DNA of 23,643 nt from an uncultured Eubacteriales bacterium (GTDB taxonomy: Bacteria; Bacillota; Clostridia; Oscillospirales; Oscillospiraceae), in the NCBI GenBank assembly GCA_934567745.1, contig CAKTJM010000011.1, positions 1-23,643 on the forward strand, read 5' to 3'. Shown piece by piece: positions 1-7,087 of this stretch. The notes beneath the pieces are model-generated. The model ran no database searches. It was given only the letters and a program-made list of their open reading frames with translations, and was not told the origin of the DNA. The position numbers and the translations under genes are program-made. Within the stretch, counting starts at the first letter, position 1. Each line of letters begins with the position of its first letter.

Positions 1-1014
1 AGCGGGGACCGCGTGGCCTTCCTCGACCTGCTCGAGGACCTGCTCGCTTCGCGCCGCCGCGTCGTCCGGGTGGACGAGGCGCGGGAGCGCCGCGTCTTCG
101 AGCCGCTGCCCGCCGGGGGCCTGTCCGGCCGGACCCGCGCGATGCTCAAGGCCGAGGACGGGTGCACGAACTTCTGCACCTACTGCATCATCCCCTACGC
201 CCGCGGGCCGGTGCGCTCGCTGCCGCTGGACCAGGCGGTGCGGGAGGCCGCCCGGCTGGCGGAGGAGGGCTATCGCGAGTTGGTGCTGACGGGGATCGAG
301 CTGTCGTCCTACGGCCGCGACCTGCCCGGCCGTCCCACGGCGGTGGACCTGATCGAGGCCGTCTGCCGCGCCGCGCCGGGCCTGCGGATCCGGCTCGGCT
401 CGCTGGAGCCGCGCACCGTGACGGAGGAGGCCTGCGAGCGGCTGGCGCGGCTGGACGGGCTGTGCCCGCACTTCCACCTCTCGCTCCAGAGCGGGAGCGA
501 CGCGACCCTGCGGCGCATGGGGCGGCGGTACGACACGGCGCGCTACCGCCGGTCCGTCTCCCTCCTGCGGCAGGCGTTCGACCGCCCCGGCGTGACGACG
601 GACCTGATCGTCGGCTTCCCCGGCGAGGGAGAAGGGGAGTTCGCCGAGACCCTCGCCTTCATCCGGGAGATGGGCTTCTCGCGGATGCACATCTTCCCCT
701 ATTCCCGCCGGGAGGGCACCCGCGCCGCCGCGATGCCCGACCAGATCCCCCGCGAGGAGAAGGCGGACCGCGCCCACCGCGCCGCCGCCGTCGCCGCCGC
801 GATGGAGCAGAGCTGGCTGACCTCCTGGATCGGCCGGACCGTCCCCGTCCTCTTCGAGGAGGAGGAGGACGGGCTGTGGCGGGGCTACACGCCGCAATAC
901 GTCGAGGTCCGGGCACGGGGCGCGGACCTGCACAACGCCGTCCGCCCCGTCGCCATCCACACCGCCGGACCGACCGAGGTCTTCGGCACCCTGACCGAGG
1001 AGGGAACGCCATGA
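1..1014 (+). CDS. mtaB: tRNA (N6-threonylcarbamoyladenosine-37-C2)-methylthiotransferase MtaB, 5'-truncated by the window edge
   Basis: Radical-SAM enzyme that adds a methylthio group to t6A37 in tRNAs reading ANN codons. The frame is open from base 1, so the true start lies upstream. The 337 codons present lack about 100 N-terminal residues (most of the first Fe-S domain) compared with the usual ~430-450. The radical-SAM cluster is CTNFCTYC, window residues 55, 59 and 62, inside the context RAMLKAEDGC...IIPYARG, which together with TGIELSSYG is typical of MtaB rather than MiaB or RimO. LSLQSGSD and DLIVGFPGE follow as in the family. The last ~65 residues fit a TRAM RNA-binding domain. The stop overlaps the thyA start (ATGA), so the two are probably translationally coupled. 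Family assignment is firm; the MtaB subtype is inferred from motifs. Confidence 0.93.
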   Translation, partial: SGDRVAFLDLLEDLLASRRRVVRVDEARERRVFEPLPAGGLSGRTRAMLKAEDGCTNFCTYCIIPYARGPVRSLPLDQAVREAARLAEEGYRELVLTGIELSSYGRDLPGRPTAVDLIEAVCRAAPGLRIRLGSLEPRTVTEEACERLARLDGLCPHFHLSLQSGSDATLRRMGRRYDTARYRRSVSLLRQAFDRPGVTTDLIVGFPGEGEGEFAETLAFIREMGFSRMHIFPYSRREGTRAAAMPDQIPREEKADRAHRAAAVAAAMEQSWLTSWIGRTVPVLFEEEEDGLWRGYTPQYVEVRARGADLHNAVRPVAIHTAGPTEVFGTLTEEGTP

Positions 1015-1841
1015 GCCGCGCAGACGACATCTTCATCGCGAATTGCCGCAAGATCCTGCGGGAGGGGGTCTGGGACACCGACCGACCCGTCCGCCCCCGC
1101 TGGGAGGACGGGACGCCCGCCCACACGATCAAATGCTTCGGGATCGTCAACAGGTACGATCTCCAGGCCGAGTTCCCGATCCAGACGATCCGGCGGATGT
1201 ACCTCAAGAGCGCCGTGGACGAGCTGCTGTGGATCTGGCAGAAGAAGTCGAACGACATCCACGACCTCTCCAGCCGCATCTGGGACGCCTGGGCCGACGA
1301 GGCCGGCTCCATCGGCAAGGCCTACGGCTATCAGCTCGGCGTAAAGCACCAGTACCGCGAGGGCATGATGGACCAGGTGGACCGGGTGCTCTACGACCTC
1401 AAGCACGACCCCGGCTCCCGCCGGATCCTGACGAACCTCTACGAGCACGCCGACCTGCACGAGATGGCGCTCTATCCCTGCGCCTGGTCCATGACCTTCA
1501 ACGTCAGCGGCCGGACGCTCAACGCGATCCTGAACCAGCGCTCGCAGGACATGCTCACCGCCAACGGCTGGAACGTGATGCAGTACGCCGTCCTGGTGCA
1601 CATGCTGGCCCAGGTCTCCGGCCTGGTCCCCGGCGAGCTGGTGCACGTGATCGCCGACGCGCACATCTACGACCGCCACGTCCCGCTCGTCGAGGAGATC
1701 GTCGCGCGGGAGCCGTATCCGGCCCCGCGGCTGGTGCTCGACCCGACGGTCGAGGACTTCTACCGCTTCACGCCGGACAGCGTCCGGCTGGAGGGCTACC
1801 GTTGCCACGAGTTCGATCACAAGATCCCCGTGGCCATCTGA
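1011..1841 (+). CDS. thyA: Thymidylate synthase ThyA
   Basis: Makes dTMP from dUMP using 5,10-methylene-THF, releasing dihydrofolate. The 276-aa protein carries the nucleophile Cys157 in YPCAWSMTF, the phosphate-binding Arg177 in QRSQD, Asn188 that recognises the uracil ring, and HIYDRH at 218-223. The PCA...F and IYDRH forms match the Bacillus subtilis ThyA-like branch rather than the E. coli PCHxxxQF form. The ATG at 1011 overlaps the mtaB stop by four bases (ATGA) and is the start that gives the family's N terminus. folA follows after 19 bases, the classic thyA-folA pair in which DHFR recycles the dihydrofolate made here. All key residues appear intact. Confidence 0.96.
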   Translation: MSRADDIFIANCRKILREGVWDTDRPVRPRWEDGTPAHTIKCFGIVNRYDLQAEFPIQTIRRMYLKSAVDELLWIWQKKSNDIHDLSSRIWDAWADEAGSIGKAYGYQLGVKHQYREGMMDQVDRVLYDLKHDPGSRRILTNLYEHADLHEMALYPCAWSMTFNVSGRTLNAILNQRSQDMLTANGWNVMQYAVLVHMLAQVSGLVPGELVHVIADAHIYDRHVPLVEEIVAREPYPAPRLVLDPTVEDFYRFTPDSVRLEGYRCHEFDHKIPVAI

Positions 1842-1860
1842 ATCGGAGGGGGAGAGGACC

Positions 1861-2337
1861 ATGGATCTCATCGTCGCCGTGGACCGCGCCTGGGGCATCG
1901 GGCGCGACGGGGACCAGCTCTGCTACGTCCCGGCCGACCTGGAGCGGTTCAAGGCGCTGACCACCGGCCACCCCGTCCTGCTCGGGCGGAGGACCCTCGC
2001 GACCTTCCCCGGCGGGCGGCCGCTCAAGGGGCGGCGGAACCTCATCCTGTCGGCCACGCCGGGCTACGCGGTCGAGGGCGCGGAGGTCTGCCCGGACCTG
2101 GCGGCCGCGCTGGCCGCCGCGCCGGAGGACACCTTCGTCATCGGGGGGGAGAGCGTCTATCGGGCGCTGCTGCCCCATTGCCGCACGGCCTACGTCACGA
2201 AGCTCGACGCGGTCTTCCCGGCCGACCGGCACTTCCCGGACCTCGACGCCGACCCGGCCTGGGCCGTCGTGGAGACGGAGGGACCGTATGAGCACGAGGG
2301 GCTGGCTTTCACCTATGTGACCTATCGCAGGCGCTGA
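1861..2337 (+). CDS. folA: Dihydrofolate reductase
   Basis: Reduces dihydrofolate to tetrahydrofolate with NADPH. At 158 aa it has the usual bacterial length. Visible motifs are the N-terminal strand LIVAVDRAWGIG, the substrate carboxylate Asp26 in PADLERFK, the NADPH-binding GRRT (43-46) with RRNLILS after it, and IGGESVYRALLP. The position equivalent to Trp22 of E. coli DHFR is Cys21, and Tyr22 follows; many clostridial enzymes also lack this Trp. The ribosome site CGGAGGGGGAG lies just before the ATG. It is co-transcribed with thyA (19-base gap). No convincing intrinsic terminator follows. Confidence 0.94.
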   Translation: MDLIVAVDRAWGIGRDGDQLCYVPADLERFKALTTGHPVLLGRRTLATFPGGRPLKGRRNLILSATPGYAVEGAEVCPDLAAALAAAPEDTFVIGGESVYRALLPHCRTAYVTKLDAVFPADRHFPDLDADPAWAVVETEGPYEHEGLAFTYVTYRRR

Positions 2338-2376
2338 GAGAGCGGCCTGCGGGCACGCTCGAACACACGACCGGAC

Positions 2377-2396
2377 CAGATCGGGGCACCGATCTG
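2377..2396. repeat. Perfect 8-bp inverted repeat upstream of the SLH peptidase gene
   Basis: CAGATCGG at 2377-2384 and CCGATCTG at 2389-2396 are exact reverse complements around a GGCA loop. No T-tract follows on either strand, so it is not a standard terminator. It lies 35 bases before the next start codon and could be an operator or an mRNA 5' stem-loop. No confident promoter was seen around it. Confidence 0.5.
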
Positions 2397-2430
2397 TAAA
2401 AGGGGATAAAAAACAAAAGGAGAGAACGAG

Positions 2431-4245
2431 ATGCAAAGGATGAAAAAGGCGGCCGGCCTGGCGCTGGCACTGGTGCTGTGCCTGGGGCTGCTGGCGGTCC
2501 CGGCCGGCGCAGCCTCCGGGGAGGCCATCGACGCGGCGTATCAGCTGTACGAGAAGGGCCTGTTCATGGGCACGGGCACGGACAGCGACGGCGCGCCGAT
2601 CTTCGAGCTGGACCGCGCTCCGACGCGGCACGAGGCCGTGACGATGCTGGTCCGCCTGCTCGGCAAGGAGTCCGAGGCGCAGAGCGGGCGCTGGCAGACG
2701 CCGTTCACGGACGTCGCGGACTGGGCGGAGCCGTACGTCGGCTATGCCTACGCGCACGGCCTGACGAACGGGACCTCCGCCACGACCTACAGCGGGTCGG
2801 AGACCGTGACGGCCACGCAGTACCTTACGTTCGTGCTGCGCACCCTGGGCTATGAGAGCGGGACGGACTTCCGCTGGGACGCGGCCTGGGAGCTGTCGGA
2901 CGCCATCGGGCTGACGGACGGCGCATATGACGCCGCCACGTCCTACTTCACCCGCGGCGACGTGGCGATCGTCTCCCTGCGGTCGCTCTCGACGGCGCAC
3001 AAGGACGACACGACGCCCGGTGGGGACGTCGAGCCGGGCCCGATCATCAAGCCAGGCCCGACCGTCGATCCCGGCACGGTGGGGCCGACCGGCGGCACGC
3101 AGCAGTGCACGCATTCGTACGACAGCAAGGGCCTCTGCACCAAGTGCGGTGAGATGTACCCCTACAAGGTCACCGAGACCTACTTCGAGGTGAAGCTCAC
3201 GGCCGAGGCCTATGTGCAGTCGAAGCCGTATGGCGATCCGGCGTACTACCAGTACACCCAGAGCTATGTGGGCGGCAAGCTCACTGTGATCGGCACAGCG
3301 GTGAACCACTACGGGAACACCTGGTATGAGATCGCGCGGGACCGCTGGATCAGCAGCGACCGCTGCGAGGTCGTCGGGCAGCGGGACTTCGTGACGATCA
3401 GCGGCGAGACGTCGCCGTCCGGGACCCTCCAGCAGGGCAGCAGCTTCGGTCTCCGCGGCAACGTGCAGACGGCCGTCGGCAAGATCGTGAAGCTCCGCGG
3501 CGCGATCGTCGATGCGTCCGGGAACACGGTCCAGGAGGCGACCTACTATCCGAACGCGACCTCCGCCAACCTGCGGTACACCATCAACGACGATCTGATC
3601 TTCGACACCCTCGCCGCGGGCAGCTATCGCTACCTCGTGGAGGTCTGGACGGAGAGCGACGGCGTGGAGACCTATACCCAGCTCGTCTCCTCGGCCTTCA
3701 CGGTCGTGGGCGGCGGCTCCGGCCCGGTCGGGGACGGCTACACCTACGGCGGCCGGACGTACACGCTGGTGCCGAACTTCCGGTCGAGCTACTGCTTCGA
3801 CCAGAACGACTACTCCCGGTTCAAGAACAGCTCGGGCCAGAACCGCGGCTGCACCGCGACCGCGATGTGCATCGCCTATTCCATCTACCACGACACCACG
3901 CTCAGCCCCAACAGCGTCGCATGGAGCAGCGGCGGCACGAACTGGGAATACTGCACCCGCTATGCCGATGCCAGCCAGACCTACAAGGGCGGCACGTTCG
4001 ACCAGGCGCAGGCCCTGCGCGCCGCGTATGACTGCATCCTCGACAGCGGGAAGCCGATGATCGTCGGCGTCAACGGCTACAGCTCCGACCACGTCGTCAC
4101 GATCGTGGGCGTCGCGCAGGGCGCGAGCAGGAGCAGCCTGTCGCTGAACGACTTCCTCATCGTCGATCCTTACGGCGGCGCGGTCCGCACGCTCAGCTAT
4201 TTCAACTCCCTCGATTGCGGCTGGGCGCTCCGGATCCCGGTCTGA
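2431..4245 (+). CDS. Secreted S-layer-homology protein with C-terminal papain-like (C39-like) cysteine peptidase domain
   Basis: 604-aa cell-surface protein. Residues 1-28 are a signal peptide ending in AGAA. Residues ~35-190 resemble SLH repeats (TRHEAVTMLVRLLG; FTDVADWAEPYVGYAYAHGLTNG), which in this family bind wall polymers. A Gly/Pro linker (~195-222) follows, then a small Cys cluster (C226, C236, C239), an SH3-like stretch (~245-315), and an Ig-like beta domain (~320-427). The C-terminal domain (~435-604) has a plausible Cys/His/Asp set: Cys474 in GCTATAM, His554 in SDHVVTIVG and Asp579 in IVDPYGG. This suggests a surface peptidase; the substrate is unknown. AAAAGGAG lies 8 bases before the ATG; the ATG at 2440 is a possible alternative. 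It appears to be transcribed alone and ends at a strong terminator. Confidence 0.85.
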   Translation: MQRMKKAAGLALALVLCLGLLAVPAGAASGEAIDAAYQLYEKGLFMGTGTDSDGAPIFELDRAPTRHEAVTMLVRLLGKESEAQSGRWQTPFTDVADWAEPYVGYAYAHGLTNGTSATTYSGSETVTATQYLTFVLRTLGYESGTDFRWDAAWELSDAIGLTDGAYDAATSYFTRGDVAIVSLRSLSTAHKDDTTPGGDVEPGPIIKPGPTVDPGTVGPTGGTQQCTHSYDSKGLCTKCGEMYPYKVTETYFEVKLTAEAYVQSKPYGDPAYYQYTQSYVGGKLTVIGTAVNHYGNTWYEIARDRWISSDRCEVVGQRDFVTISGETSPSGTLQQGSSFGLRGNVQTAVGKIVKLRGAIVDASGNTVQEATYYPNATSANLRYTINDDLIFDTLAAGSYRYLVEVWTESDGVETYTQLVSSAFTVVGGGSGPVGDGYTYGGRTYTLVPNFRSSYCFDQNDYSRFKNSSGQNRGCTATAMCIAYSIYHDTTLSPNSVAWSSGGTNWEYCTRYADASQTYKGGTFDQAQALRAAYDCILDSGKPMIVGVNGYSSDHVVTIVGVAQGASRSSLSLNDFLIVDPYGGAVRTLSYFNSLDCGWALRIPV

Positions 4246-4269
4246 GTCCCTGACGAGTTTTCTCCGACA

Positions 4270-4309
4270 AAAGGCCGCCCTGCCAGCGTATGCTGGCAGG
4301 GCGGCCTTT
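4270..4309. terminator. Bidirectional intrinsic terminator between convergent genes
   Basis: Perfect 18-bp stem: arms 4270-4287 and 4292-4309 around a GTAT loop, rich in GGCCGCCCTGCC. The right arm ends in TTT on the plus strand, and the minus strand ends in TTTT. It sits between the plus-strand SLH peptidase (stop 4245) and the minus-strand membrane protein (stop 4349), so it can serve both. Confidence 0.92.
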
Positions 4310-4348
4310 GCAAAAGGTATCTATGAGTAGGTGTTGGAAGGGCGTGGA

Positions 4349-4591
4349 TCAGGCGGCGTGACGGTCGCTGACCTGAGCGGTCATCTCCTTGCCGGAGCCG
4401 TCGTTGATGTAGAAGTAGTCGTTGGCGGGGTCGCCCTTGATCGTGACGAGGACGACACCGACGGCGGCGACGAGGACGGCGGGGACGATGGTCATCTGGG
4501 GGGCGGTGGGGACGACGGCGAGGGCGATCATCCAGACGAGACCGACGACGAGCAGGACCACACCGAGACCGAGCATAGCAGACTTTTTCAT
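4349..4591 (-). CDS. Small two-helix membrane protein of unknown function
   Basis: 80-aa protein, not recognised as a named family. Two hydrophobic helices (about residues 5-26 and 33-50) are joined by a short PTAPQM turn. The soluble tail KGDPANDYFYINDGSGKEMTAQVSDRHAA is polar. The ATG at 4591 was chosen because AGGAGG lies 8 bases upstream on the minus strand; a longer open frame reaches further upstream but has no support. It is expressed from its own promoter at 4665-4693 and faces the SLH gene across a shared terminator. It is divergent from the LuxR-type regulator, which could control it, but nothing in the sequence proves this. Confidence 0.75.
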   Translation of the reverse strand: MKKSAMLGLGVVLLVVGLVWMIALAVVPTAPQMTIVPAVLVAAVGVVLVTIKGDPANDYFYINDGSGKEMTAQVSDRHAA

Positions 4592-4664
4592 GATGGTTGC
4601 CTCCTGTTTTGTTCTCTCTTTCTTATTCCGTCCGCTCTGGCGGGCGGACCTTCGATCTGTCTGT

Positions 4665-4693
4665 ATCGTACCAGTCGGGATGACTTTTTGCAA
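4665..4693 (-). promoter_or_regulatory. Sigma-A-type promoter for the 80-aa membrane protein gene
   Basis: On the minus strand TTGCAA (4693-4688), a 17-bp spacer and TACGAT (4670-4665). The expected start near 4658 gives a leader of about 67 bases ending in AGGAGG. The surrounding 4592-4836 region is the most AT-rich stretch of the window, as expected for a divergent promoter region. Confidence 0.65.
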
Positions 4694-4760
4694 TTATCAT
4701 CGGCAGTTAAAATACTGATCCAATATGGTTATGGATACTTAAGGCTACTTTTGCAACTAC

Positions 4761-4789
4761 TTGCTTTTGGGGAGACGGTGGTATATAAT
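4761..4789 (+). promoter_or_regulatory. Sigma-A-type promoter for the LuxR-type regulator
   Basis: TTGCTT at 4761-4766, 17-bp spacer, perfect TATAAT at 4784-4789. The transcript would start near 4796, with AAGGAG at 4821-4826 in front of the ATG at 4837. Another TTGCAA at 4751-4756 lies just upstream. Confidence 0.8.
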
Positions 4790-4836
4790 CAAAGGGCCCC
4801 TGCGTAGTCGCCCCCGCGGAAAGGAGCGCTGCCCCC

Positions 4837-5604
4837 ATGGAAAAGAACGAATTCCTCCTCTTCAACGAGATCATCTACCGACTGAACACCGCCGTGGACC
4901 TCGACGACCTGCGCCGCGCCCTCCTGACGCAGCTCCGGTCCCTGATCCCCTTCGCGGCGGCCAGCGTCATCACGATCGAGCTGGACCCGGAGACCCATCT
5001 CCTCATCCACCGCGATCCGCTCTGCCTGCCGGAGCGGTTCACCGCCATGGAGCAGGAGTGGATCGCCAAGTCCGACGAGGACCGCGTCCTCTGGCACAGC
5101 CACGCGCCCGAGAGCGTCGTCATCCGCGACAGCGAGATGTGGGAGCGGGAGGAGGAGCGGCTCGCCGCGCCGAGCTACCGCGACGTCTACTCCCGCTACG
5201 GCATCTACGACGTCCTACAGATGAACATCGCCTATCAGAACGAGCGCATGGCCCTGCTCACCCTCTACCGGACGCGGGAGGGCGGGCCGTTCACCGACCG
5301 GGACGTGTTCTATCTGCGCGCCCTGTCGAACCACATCGATCTGGCCTACCACACCCGGCTCCACGGGGCCGCGGCGGCCCGAACGGAGCCGCTCCGCGCC
5401 CTCGCGGCGCGCTGCGGTCTGACCCGGCGCGAGGAGGAGATCGTCGATCTGATCTTCCACGACCGCAGCAACGAGGAGATCCTCGCCACGCTGTACATCG
5501 CCCGCAACACCCTCATGAAGCATCTCCAAAACATCTACCGCAAGTGCGGCGTCTCCTCCCGCTGGGACCTGCGGAAGCTCCGCGACGGCGGGGAAAGGGT
5601 TTGA
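4837..5604 (+). CDS. LuxR-family transcriptional regulator with N-terminal GAF-like sensor region
   Basis: 255-aa cytoplasmic regulator. The C terminus (about 190-250) is a LuxR/GerE helix-turn-helix: LTRREEEIVDLI, then SNEEILATLYIARNTLMKHLQNIYRKCGV. The N-terminal ~20-175 has the alternating helix/strand pattern of a GAF-type domain (RRALLTQLRSLIPF, SVITIEL, MALLTLYR, FTDRDVFYLRALSNHI). No receiver Asp pattern is seen, so it is probably not a standard response regulator. The ligand is unknown. The start is supported by AAGGAG 10 bases upstream. The stop codon lies inside the -35 hexamer of the next gene's promoter. Targets could be the divergent small membrane gene or the downstream genes (inference from position). 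Confidence 0.85.
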   Translation: MEKNEFLLFNEIIYRLNTAVDLDDLRRALLTQLRSLIPFAAASVITIELDPETHLLIHRDPLCLPERFTAMEQEWIAKSDEDRVLWHSHAPESVVIRDSEMWEREEERLAAPSYRDVYSRYGIYDVLQMNIAYQNERMALLTLYRTREGGPFTDRDVFYLRALSNHIDLAYHTRLHGAAAARTEPLRALAARCGLTRREEEIVDLIFHDRSNEEILATLYIARNTLMKHLQNIYRKCGVSSRWDLRKLRDGGERV

Positions 5605-5629
5605 CAAAGCAGGCCGATCGTGTTACGAT
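5601..5629 (+). promoter_or_regulatory. Sigma-A promoter for the 96-aa protein gene, overlapping the luxR-type stop codon
   Basis: Consensus TTGACA at 5601-5606, 17-bp spacer, TACGAT at 5624-5629. The regulator's TGA stop (5602-5604) is part of the -35 box. The expected start near 5636 leaves a leader of about 75 bases. Confidence 0.82.
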
Positions 5630-5648
5630 TCACTTATCTATGTGCATC

Positions 5649-5693
5649 AAGGGCTGACGCCCTTTTGAGATTTGACGCCCCATGGGCGTTTTT
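5649..5693 (+). promoter_or_regulatory. Tandem terminator-like hairpins in the leader of the 96-aa protein gene
   Basis: Hairpin 1: AAGGGC (5649-5654), TGAC loop, GCCCTT (5659-5664) followed by TT. Hairpin 2: ACGCCC (5675-5680), CAT loop, GGGCGT (5684-5689) followed by TTTT. ACGCCC also occurs at 5657-5662 in hairpin 1, so the right arm of hairpin 2 could pair with either copy, making the structures mutually exclusive. They may terminate the upstream regulator transcript, attenuate the downstream gene, or both. Stems are only 6 bp. Confidence 0.5.
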
Positions 5694-5710
5694 GACGATG
5701 GAGGTCATTT

Positions 5711-6001
5711 ATGGCAAACGAAAAGATACCGCTGATGTATAAGGGCCACCCGCTGCGCCGCAAGGACGATCTCATCTACTACGGCGATATGAGCGATTCC
5801 CACATCATCCTCCTGCAGATCCTGTCCACCAAGCGCGTGGGCGACATGGACGTGGCGAACAAGGTCAGCATCCAGCTCCAGCTCACCGCGCCCGACCTGA
5901 AGAGCCGCGACCGCGTGGTCAAGCGCAGCGAGAAGGACAGCCTCTACTCCGCGATCGACATCGCGTCCATCTGGCTCGAGCGCGCCCTGTCCGCCCGCTG
6001 A
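5711..6001 (+). CDS. Conserved-looking 96-aa protein of unknown function
   Basis: 96-aa soluble protein that I do not assign to a named family; it resembles short uncharacterised proteins I associate with Clostridia, from memory only. It begins MANEKIPLMYKGHPLRRKDDLIYYGDMSDSHI-like: a short basic/aromatic lead, then a strand-rich middle (IILLQIL, VSIQLQL) with several charged residues, ending in a helix (YSAIDIASIWLERALSAR). No signal peptide, membrane segment or Cys cluster. TGGAGGT lies 5 bases before the ATG. It has its own consensus promoter and a structured leader, and the NlpC/P60 gene starts 14 bases after it, so the two are probably one transcript. Confidence 0.75.
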   Translation: MANEKIPLMYKGHPLRRKDDLIYYGDMSDSHIILLQILSTKRVGDMDVANKVSIQLQLTAPDLKSRDRVVKRSEKDSLYSAIDIASIWLERALSAR

Positions 6002-6015
6002 GCGGAGGGACCGTC

Positions 6016-6951
6016 ATGCGATACGAACGACACGCCGCCCGCGCCCTGGCGCTGGTGCTGCTGGCGGCCACGGTCCTGCCGGTCTCGGCCTTGGCCGCCC
6101 CGGCGGACGTGGACGGGTCGCTGACCTCGATCCGCCTCTCCGGCGACGGGGCGACCTCCGCCATCGAGGCGGTCTCCACGTCCGGCAGCCCGATCTCCCT
6201 CTCGGCCAGCCAGGCCAAGGGGCGCTTCGAGGTCGTCTATCAGGACGAGGCCGGCAACGAGACCACGGCGACCGTCTCCGCCGCCGACCCGAACGCCACG
6301 CTCTACGCCAAGGTCGACACCGGGTCGAGCACCCTCCGCGTGCGCCAGGGGCCGGGCACCGACTACGCCATCCTCTGCTCCGTGCGCAGCGGGAGCTTCT
6401 TCGCCGTCACGGGCAAGACCGACGGCTGGTATCAGATCGCCTGCAACGGGCGCACCGGCTACGTCTCCGCCGACTACGTCGTCGAGCGGACCCTCGACCA
6501 GATCCTCGCCGAGAAGGACACGACGCCCGTCGTCGATCCGGACGACGGCGTCCCCGTCGCCGATCCCGCGGACTATGACCGCGCGCTGGCGGACCAGATC
6601 GTGGACTACGCCCTGCAATACCTCGGCTACCCCTACGTCTACGCGACCGCCGGTCCGGACAGCTTCGACTGCTCCGGCTTCACCTCCTACGTGTACAAGC
6701 ACTTCGGCTATTCGCTCCACCGCTCGTCCTACGACCAGCTCAAGGACGGCAAGGCCGTGCAGAAGGCCGACCTGCTGCCGGGCGACATCCTGCTCTTCTC
6801 CCGCAACGGCGACGTCGTCACCCACGTGGGGCTGTACATCGGCAACGGCGAGTTCATCCACGCCTCGACCTCGACCACCGGGGTCATCATCAGCGACCTG
6901 TACTCGGACTATTACGTCCAGCACTACTACGCGGCCCGCCGCATCATCTGA
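6016..6951 (+). CDS. Secreted SH3-domain / NlpC-P60 peptidoglycan hydrolase
   Basis: 311-aa exported wall hydrolase. Residues 1-28 are a signal peptide with an ALAA cleavage region. Residues ~96-156 form a bacterial SH3 domain (TLRVRQGPGTDYAIL...GWYQIACNGRTGYVSADYV). An acidic Pro/Asp linker (~165-187) leads to the NlpC/P60 domain (~190-311) with catalytic Cys219 in FDCSGFTS, His270 in THVGLYIG and His282 in FIHAST. Such enzymes usually cut D-Glu/meso-DAP or related stem-peptide bonds. The first ~65 mature residues are not recognised. GGAGG lies 7 bases before the ATG. It follows the 96-aa gene after 14 bases. No good terminator follows; only an A/T palindrome (6956-6970) is present. Confidence 0.93.
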   Translation: MRYERHAARALALVLLAATVLPVSALAAPADVDGSLTSIRLSGDGATSAIEAVSTSGSPISLSASQAKGRFEVVYQDEAGNETTATVSAADPNATLYAKVDTGSSTLRVRQGPGTDYAILCSVRSGSFFAVTGKTDGWYQIACNGRTGYVSADYVVERTLDQILAEKDTTPVVDPDDGVPVADPADYDRALADQIVDYALQYLGYPYVYATAGPDSFDCSGFTSYVYKHFGYSLHRSSYDQLKDGKAVQKADLLPGDILLFSRNGDVVTHVGLYIGNGEFIHASTSTTGVIISDLYSDYYVQHYYAARRII

Positions 6952-6989
6952 GCGGGAAAAATAATTTTTCATGGTTTCCAAAATATGAC

Positions 6990-7018
6990 AGGGTCCGACC
7001 CTCTTCCCCTGTTATCCT
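6990..7018 (+). promoter_or_regulatory. Possible extended -10 promoter with a palindrome at the -35 position, upstream of the secreted protein gene
   Basis: TGT-TATCCT at 7010-7018 fits an extended -10. The expected -35 position has no consensus hexamer and instead carries the inverted repeat AGGGT-CCG-ACCCT (6990-7002), which may be an operator. The 136-base gap 6952-7087 otherwise holds the A/T palindrome GAAAAAT-A-ATTTTTC (6956-6970). Confidence 0.35.
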
Positions 7019-7087
7019 AGAGGCATCGAAGGAAGCACGATGCGAAGGGACAGGACACACACGATCTGATAAGAGGAGGAGATCCAC

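Noticed and set aside
4592..4693. N-terminal extension of the 80-aa minus-strand membrane protein
   Set aside because: The extension would cover the promoter and the AGGAGG site and has a random polar composition.
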